The notes beneath the pieces are model-generated. The model saw only the letters and a list, made by a program, of their open reading frames with translations. It made no database searches and was not told the DNA's origin. From Frateuria_A sp035695185 (GTDB taxonomy: Bacteria > Pseudomonadota > Gammaproteobacteria > Xanthomonadales > Rhodanobacteraceae), in the NCBI RefSeq assembly GCF_035695185.1, contig NZ_DASSES010000185.1, positions 1 through 21,237 of the forward strand: DNA of 21,237 nucleotides, in the 5' to 3' direction. Numbering within the stretch: the stretch's first letter is position 1; every line of letters starts with the position of its first letter. Made by a program: the position numbers and the translations under genes. This document shows positions 17,375-21,237 of the stretch, in pieces.

Positions 17375-17409
17375 CTCAGCTCCCTCTCCCCGCCGGAGAG
17401 GGAGCTGAG
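17375..17409. terminator. Perfect 15 bp hairpin between clpB and the TonB receptor gene
   Basis: CTCAGCTCCCTCTCC (17375-17389) and its exact reverse complement (17395-17409) flank a 5 nt loop, CCGCC. It fills nearly the whole 51 bp gap between the two convergent genes, so it could terminate both. There is no T-run on either strand, so it is not a classical intrinsic terminator. The CCCTCTCC core resembles hairpins scattered between genes of this bacterial group, so it may also be a dispersed repeat. It could stabilise both 3' ends. Confidence 0.65.
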
Positions 17410-17420
17410 GCAGTTCGCGG

Positions 17421-19844
17421 CTACCAGCTGTAGCGGACCTTCCCGTACACGTACGCCCCGTTGAACCCGAACGGCGAGAACACGCTGTACGGCATCGCGC
17501 CGTTGTTGTCGCTCGCCTGGATCGTCCGGTCCGGGTAGGTGTTGAACACGTTGTCCGCGCCCACCGTGAACCTCCAGCGGTCCATCGAGTAGTTGAGTGC
17601 CAGATCGAGCAGCCACTTCGGGTCGAAGGTCTGGTCCAGTGCTGCATCGGTCGAGTTGTACGAGGTGAAGCTGCCGTAGCGGGTCAGCGTGCTGTCCAGG
17701 CTCCAGCGACCGCTGGTGTAGAGCCAGTTGAAGATCAACTTGCTGCGCGGCGTGGTGTCGGCCAGCAGGCCGTACTGGTCGCGCCGGTCGATGCGCCTGA
17801 AGCTCACGCCCAGGGCGTCGAGCACCGCCGGGTTGGGCCGCACATCGGTCACTTCGTTCTTGTTGTAGTTGAAGCTGACCGTGGTGTGCAGCGATGCGCC
17901 GTCGCCCACGTCGAACAGGTAGCTGGCGACCAGGTCGACGCCGCGCGTGCGCGTGTCCACCGCGTTGGTGAAGTAGGAGATGCCGCTGAAGTTGGTGTTG
18001 GTGATGCCGTTGGCGGCGAGGTAGTCGCGCACCGCCGGCGAGGTGGTGGAAATCGTGCTGGACAGGGTGATGCGGTCGCGGATCCTGATCTGGTACACGT
18101 CCGCGCTGAGGTCCAGTCCGTCCACCGGCGTCCAGACGGCGCCGAAGGTGAGGTTGCGCGACTTCTCCGGCTTGAGCGGCTGCCCGCCCAGCAGCGTGGC
18201 GATGGCACTGGTGGAGGACACCAGGCCGGTGTTGTAGATGCCCGCCGGCAGGCCCAGCGAGTTGCCCGCGCCGAAGTAGAGCGAGGAGGTGTACGAGTAG
18301 AACTGCTGCGCCAGCGACGGCGCGCGGAAGCCGGTCGAGGCACTGCCGCGCAGGGCGAAGCGGTCGGTGAAGTCGAAGCGGCCGGCCAGCGCGCCGGACG
18401 TGGTGGTGCCGAAGTCCGAGTAGTCCTCGTGGCGCACGGCAAGCGAGGTGCCCAGGCGGTCGGTCAGGTTGGTTTCCAGGCTCGCGTACTCGGCCACGTC
18501 ATGCCGGCTGTGCGAGCCCGCGTTGGCCGGCTGGTAGCCGCCGAAGCCTTGCGCGCCGCCGGAGAAGCCGGAGGTGCCGGTGTAATACGAGGGCAGGTCG
18601 CCGGCACGGATCCGGTAGCTCTGGCGCAGGTACTCCGCGCCGAAGGCCAGGGTCACGTCGTTGGGCAGCCAGCCGACCGACAGGTCCTTGGCGATGTCCA
18701 CGTCGAGCGATTGCTGCGCGGCGTCCAGGATGCCGTCGTGGAAGCGCGTCGGAGTGCTCCCGAAATCGTTGAGGTAGGCCCGGTTGAGCGTGTTGAAGGT
18801 GGCGTAGGAAACCCGGTTGCCGCCGTAATTCCCGGAGACGTCCCAGCGCCAGCCGCCGGGGCTCTTGCCGCGGATGCCCACGACCAGCGAGCGGTCGGTG
18901 GCATTGGCATTTTCCAGCGGCAGGTAGCCGTTGGGGTAAAGCGTAGGCACCGCGTTGGCGTTGTCCAGGTTGCGGAAGAACGCCGGCGATACCGAGTCGC
19001 GCTTGCCATAGTGGCCGAAGGCGTAGAGCTGGGCACCGCCGAAGTCGTACTGCCCGTTGAGCATCAGGTTGCGGTCGGTGACCTCCGGGTCGCCATAGCG
19101 CTGGGTGACGCCTTCCTGCGGGCGCGTACGGTTGGGGCCGGCCCGGTTGGTGTAATCCTGGTGGCCGGCCTGCGCGGTAAAGCGCAGCCAGCCGCTGTCG
19201 GCGAGCGGAATGCCGGCGTTGGCCGATCCCTGCCACTTGCGCCCGTCGCCGGCGGAGTACTGGCCGCCGGACAACGCGACGTCGCCGCCCTGGGCGCCCT
19301 TCTTCAGGACGATGTTGATTACGCCGGCGATGGCGTCGGAGCCGTACTGCGCCGAGGCACCGTCGCGCAGCACCTCGAGATGGTCGATGGCGTCGATCGG
19401 AATCGTGTTGAGGTCGACCGCCTGCGAGCCGCGGCCCAGTACCCCGTTGGTCAGGATGATCGCCCCCGGGTGCCAGCGCTTGCCGTCGACCAGTACCAGC
19501 ACCTGGTCGGGCGACAGGCCACGCAGTTGCGCGGGGCGCTGCGAATCGGCGGTGTCGGCGGCGGACGGACGCGGGAAGGTGAGCGAGGGAATCACCCGCG
19601 CCAGTGCGGTGGACAGCTCGGTGGTGCCGGTCTGCTTCAGCAACTGGGCCGAAACCACGTCTACCGGGGTGAGCGAACTGCTCTCGGTGCGGTTGTCGGC
19701 GCGCGTGCCGGTGACGATCACGGTGCCGAGGTTCTTGGCCTTCTGTGCGGTCGCGCCGGTGTCCTGGGCGTGGGCGGTGGAGCAGGCGAGCAGCATTGCC
19801 GCCGGAAGCAGGGCGAGGCGGGGAAAGGGGCGGGGATAATTCAC
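17421..19844 (-). CDS. TonB-dependent outer-membrane receptor
   Basis: This 807-residue outer-membrane transporter takes up a large or scarce nutrient using energy relayed by TonB. The signal peptide ends in STAHAQ (cleavage near residue 26). GTVIVTG (40-46) begins the plug and resembles a TonB-box region. The plug domain (about 50-160) contains LRGLSPDQVLVLVDGKRW and the signature LRDGASAQYGSDAIAGVINI. The rest is a 22-strand-type barrel ending in an aromatic C-terminus (KVRYSW). The ligand cannot be told; plug and barrel look like the iron-complex/carbohydrate receptor class widespread in Xanthomonadales. GTG 19844 is the start, because an AGGAGT lies directly upstream and the signal peptide begins there. 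No transporter or regulator gene is adjacent, which argues for a stand-alone unit. Confidence 0.92.
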   Translation of the reverse strand: MNYPRPFPRLALLPAAMLLACSTAHAQDTGATAQKAKNLGTVIVTGTRADNRTESSSLTPVDVVSAQLLKQTGTTELSTALARVIPSLTFPRPSAADTADSQRPAQLRGLSPDQVLVLVDGKRWHPGAIILTNGVLGRGSQAVDLNTIPIDAIDHLEVLRDGASAQYGSDAIAGVINIVLKKGAQGGDVALSGGQYSAGDGRKWQGSANAGIPLADSGWLRFTAQAGHQDYTNRAGPNRTRPQEGVTQRYGDPEVTDRNLMLNGQYDFGGAQLYAFGHYGKRDSVSPAFFRNLDNANAVPTLYPNGYLPLENANATDRSLVVGIRGKSPGGWRWDVSGNYGGNRVSYATFNTLNRAYLNDFGSTPTRFHDGILDAAQQSLDVDIAKDLSVGWLPNDVTLAFGAEYLRQSYRIRAGDLPSYYTGTSGFSGGAQGFGGYQPANAGSHSRHDVAEYASLETNLTDRLGTSLAVRHEDYSDFGTTTSGALAGRFDFTDRFALRGSASTGFRAPSLAQQFYSYTSSLYFGAGNSLGLPAGIYNTGLVSSTSAIATLLGGQPLKPEKSRNLTFGAVWTPVDGLDLSADVYQIRIRDRITLSSTISTTSPAVRDYLAANGITNTNFSGISYFTNAVDTRTRGVDLVASYLFDVGDGASLHTTVSFNYNKNEVTDVRPNPAVLDALGVSFRRIDRRDQYGLLADTTPRSKLIFNWLYTSGRWSLDSTLTRYGSFTSYNSTDAALDQTFDPKWLLDLALNYSMDRWRFTVGADNVFNTYPDRTIQASDNNGAMPYSVFSPFGFNGAYVYGKVRYSW

Positions 19845-19848
19845 GGCA

Positions 19849-19854
19849 ACTCCT
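19849..19854 (-). promoter_or_regulatory. Ribosome-binding site of the TonB receptor gene
   Basis: On the minus strand AGGAGT lies 4 nt before GTG 19844. This strong Shine-Dalgarno sequence decides the GTG start over the longer open frame, which would lack a leading signal peptide. Confidence 0.75.
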
Positions 19855-20011
19855 GTAGCAGTGCGGGCGATGCATCGGTCGATGCCGGCATCGGATCGGC
19901 GGACGAGCAGCTCCGTCCGGCGGCGACGCGCGCAGACGTGTGTCGCGAGGGGCCATGCGCGCCGAAGGCGCAGGCTACTCCCGGGGCCGGGTGGCGCCAA
20001 GGCGGGCACCA

Positions 20012-20039
20012 TTGAAAACGCGACGGGCGACTCGATAAT
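20012..20039 (+). promoter_or_regulatory. Sigma-70-type promoter of the zinc-ribbon gene
   Basis: TTGAAA (20012-20017) and GATAAT (20034-20039) are separated by 16 bp on the plus strand. Each differs from the TTGACA/TATAAT consensus by one base. Transcription would start near 20046, about 40 nt before the ATG at 20087. It is the best housekeeping promoter in the window. Confidence 0.65.
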
Positions 20040-20086
20040 GCGCACCAGCGTTTTTGACGGGGCTGCTTAGCCCGGAGTTTGTCCAC

Positions 20087-20377
20087 ATGCCCATCTACGA
20101 ATTCGAGTGTGCCCAGTGCGGGCACCGTTTCGACCGCCTGCAGAAGCTGTCCGACCCGGACCCGTCGGCCTGCCCTTCCTGCGAGGCGCCGCGCGTGCAG
20201 CGCAAGGTGAGCGCGCCTTCGTTCCGGCTGGCCGGCAGCGGCTGGTACGAGACCGATTTCAAGAAGGACGGCGACAAGAAGCGCAACCTGGCAGGGGAGA
20301 GCGAGAGCAAGGCGGCCGCGCCGGCCCCTGCACCTGCTCCGGCCGCCGAGAGCAAGCCGGCCGCCAGCGGCGACTGA
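20087..20377 (+). CDS. FmdB-family zinc-ribbon protein
   Basis: This 96-residue protein starts with MPIYEFECAQCGHRFDRLQK, the FmdB/CxxC zinc-ribbon signature, with a second pair in CPSCEAP; the two CxxC pairs should bind one zinc. A conserved middle (VQRKVSAPSFRLAGSGWYETDF) is typical of the family. The C-terminal third is a low-complexity Ala/Pro/Lys/Glu tail, probably disordered. The family is named after a regulator of formamidase genes in Methylophilus, but most members have no known function. In many gammaproteobacteria such a gene lies shortly upstream of aspS, often with a DUF502 membrane protein between them. Here no DUF502 gene is present. The start ATG 20087 gives the canonical N-terminus, with GGAG about 12 nt upstream. 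Confidence 0.9.
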   Translation: MPIYEFECAQCGHRFDRLQKLSDPDPSACPSCEAPRVQRKVSAPSFRLAGSGWYETDFKKDGDKKRNLAGESESKAAAPAPAPAPAAESKPAASGD

Positions 20378-20387
20378 GCGCGCGGCG

Positions 20388-20549
20388 CTTCGACTTCGCT
20401 TGCTGGCGCAAGCTACGCTCAGCGCGAACGGTTATCGGGGACCGTTCAGGGAAAGGCGTTGGAGGGGAACTGCTCCGCGGAAACCCTTCCAGGGAAACCG
20501 GGGCGAAAAACCGTTCGTCCTGAGCGTAGGCCGCAGGCGGAAGTCGAAG
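20388..20549. repeat. Inverted-repeat element between the zinc-ribbon gene and aspS
   Basis: The two ends are imperfect inverted copies of about 45 bp. On the left are CTTCGACTTC (20388-20397), CTACGCTCAG (20413-20422) and CGAACGGTT (20425-20433). On the right the reverse complements follow in reverse order: AACCGTTCG (20509-20517), CTGAGCGTAG (20520-20529) and GAAGTCGAAG (20540-20549). The left arm also begins a smaller repeat, GAACGGT to ACCGTTC (20426-20447). A CAGGGAAA octamer occurs twice in the centre. There is no coding frame of note. The CGTTCGTCCTGAGCGTAG / GTCGAAGGA motif resembles dispersed intergenic repeats I recall from Xanthomonadales and other proteobacteria. This points to a REP- or MITE-like element, probably folding into a long hairpin. 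Confidence 0.7.
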
Positions 20550-20590
20550 GACCGTGCCAGGACAGGGCGCGTCGGTCCGGCGGCCGATGC

Positions 20591-20596
20591 TAAAAT
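20591..20596 (+). promoter_or_regulatory. Putative -10 box of aspS
   Basis: TAAAAT (20591-20596) would start transcription near 20603, leaving a leader of about 40 nt. The -35 region (around 20568-20573) does not match TTGACA. The inverted-repeat element ends 41 bp upstream of this box, so it lies next to or just outside the promoter. Confidence 0.45.
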
Positions 20597-20643
20597 CGCC
20601 CGTTCGCACGCCCATCGGCACCATCCCCGGAGTTTCCCTTCCT

Positions 20644-21237
20644 ATGCGCACGCACTACTGCGGCCACATCGACGAGTCGCTGGTCGGCCAGACCGTCACC
20701 CTGTGCGGCTGGGTCAACACGATCCGCCTGCAGAGCCACGTCGCCTTCATCGACCTGCGTGATCACGAGGGCATCGCGCAGGTGGTGGTCGAGCGCGAAA
20801 ACGCCGGGGCCTTCGCGGTGGCTGGCGAGGTCGGCAACGAATACTGCCTGAAGGTCACCGGCACGATCCGCAGGCGCCTGTCGGTCAACGACAAGCTGAA
20901 GACCGGCACGGTGGAACTGCTGGCCGACACGGTCGAGGTGCTCAACGCGGCGAAGGACCTGCCGTTCGCGCTGCACGAGAACCCCAACGAAGACCTGCGG
21001 ATGACCTACCGCTACCTCGACCTGCGCCGCCCGGAGATGCAGGCGATGATGCGTCGGCGGATCAGGCTGGTGCAGGCGCTGCGTCGTTACCTCGACGCGC
21101 GCGGCTTCCAGGACATCGAGACGCCGATCCTGACCAAGGCCACGCCCGAGGGCGCGCGCGACTACCTGGTGCCCAGCCGCGTGCATCCGGGCCAGTTCTA
21201 CGCGCTGCCGCAGTCGCCGCAGCTGTTCAAGCAGATC
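20644..21237 (+). CDS. aspS: Aspartyl-tRNA synthetase, 3'-truncated by the window edge
   Basis: The first 198 codons are open to the right edge. The enzyme is a class II synthetase that attaches aspartate to tRNA-Asp. Visible parts are the N-terminal OB-fold anticodon-binding domain (MRTHYCGHIDESLVGQTVTL, FIDLRDHEGIAQVVVE, NDKLKTGTVEL) and the start of the catalytic domain: YRYLDLRRPEM, GFQDIETPILTKATPEGARDYLVPSR (motif 1 and flipping-loop region) and FYALPQSPQLFKQI. The rest, including motifs 2 and 3 and the bacterial insertion domain, lies outside. In the OB-fold the stretch GWVNTIRLQSHVAF replaces the more usual GWVNRRRDLGSLIF of E. coli. A CGGAG lies upstream of the ATG at 20644. It could be co-transcribed with the zinc-ribbon gene but also has its own candidate -10 box. 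Confidence 0.96.
   Translation, partial: MRTHYCGHIDESLVGQTVTLCGWVNTIRLQSHVAFIDLRDHEGIAQVVVERENAGAFAVAGEVGNEYCLKVTGTIRRRLSVNDKLKTGTVELLADTVEVLNAAKDLPFALHENPNEDLRMTYRYLDLRRPEMQAMMRRRIRLVQALRRYLDARGFQDIETPILTKATPEGARDYLVPSRVHPGQFYALPQSPQLFKQI

Larger units (their letters stand above)
19845..20086. promoter_or_regulatory. Divergent TonB-receptor / fmdB-type intergenic region with overlapping palindromes
   Basis: These 242 bp lie between two divergent genes. Near the receptor start there are overlapping inverted repeats. GCATCG-GT-CGATGC (19872-19885) shares its right arm with the perfect palindrome CGATGCC-GGCATCG (19880-19893). Together they give three alternating half-sites, a layout compatible with an operator or a leader structure in the receptor mRNA. 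A receptor promoter could lie further upstream (TTGGCG then TAGCCT, minus strand), but this is weak. The rightward promoter is listed separately. Confidence 0.4.

Noticed and set aside
17886..20015. Plus-strand frame of about 700 codons opposite the TonB receptor gene
   Set aside because: It has Val/Ala/Gly/Arg-rich composition with no family features; the opposite strand holds a complete receptor with signal peptide and ribosome-binding site.
20071..20086. CCGGAGTTTGTCC and the preceding GGGCT-AGCCC mini-hairpin as a riboswitch or attenuator
   Set aside because: A 5 bp stem in a 40 nt leader is too small to support a regulatory RNA claim.

Overview
The window is very GC-rich, densely packed bacterial chromosome with short gaps, frequent start/stop overlaps and several GTG or TTG starts. 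Protein content (LptF/LptG, PepA-HolC, gammaproteobacterial-type AspRS, GlnRS, ClpB, a large TonB-dependent receptor, DUF2007) and the lptF/pepA divergent arrangement point to a gammaproteobacterium of the Xanthomonadales, perhaps Rhodanobacteraceae. This placement rests on recognised protein families and was not tested by a search. I see no transposase, integrase, CRISPR array, rRNA or tRNA; the region reads as core chromosome.

Left part (1-4935). A truncated membrane sensor protein (transmembrane segment, extracytoplasmic domain, second transmembrane segment, HAMP) runs rightward off the left edge. It converges on a leftward series pepA - holC - PP2C-type protein phosphatase - LysM/TPR lipoprotein. 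The phosphatase and lipoprotein are coupled by an ATGA overlap. In E. coli valS follows pepA-holC; here a phosphatase/lipoprotein pair takes that place, possibly together with a Ser/Thr kinase to the left.

Middle (4936-13875). lptF-lptG (the permease pair of lipopolysaccharide export) diverge from pepA and are followed by an OsmC-family protein and a HAD phosphatase. Facing them is a small predicted exported two-cysteine protein. Its upstream region holds a near-ideal CRP/Clp palindrome overlapping a TATAAT box. Further right, glnS - nucleoside deaminase - VTT (TVP38/TMEM64) membrane protein form a tight leftward operon. A DUF2007 - EamA transporter - apt operon diverges from it.

Right part (13869-21237). 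A PlsC-type acyltransferase converges on apt with a 7 bp overlap. clpB diverges from it behind a good sigma-32 (heat-shock) promoter. clpB and a leftward TonB-dependent receptor converge on a perfect 15 bp intergenic hairpin. An FmdB-type zinc-ribbon gene and the 5' part of aspS run off the right edge; between these two lies a 162 bp element with inverted-repeat ends.

I found no clearly new multi-gene system. The most interesting items are the CRP/Clp-controlled small exported protein, the inverted-repeat element before aspS, and the phosphoprotein/cell-envelope module at the valS position.
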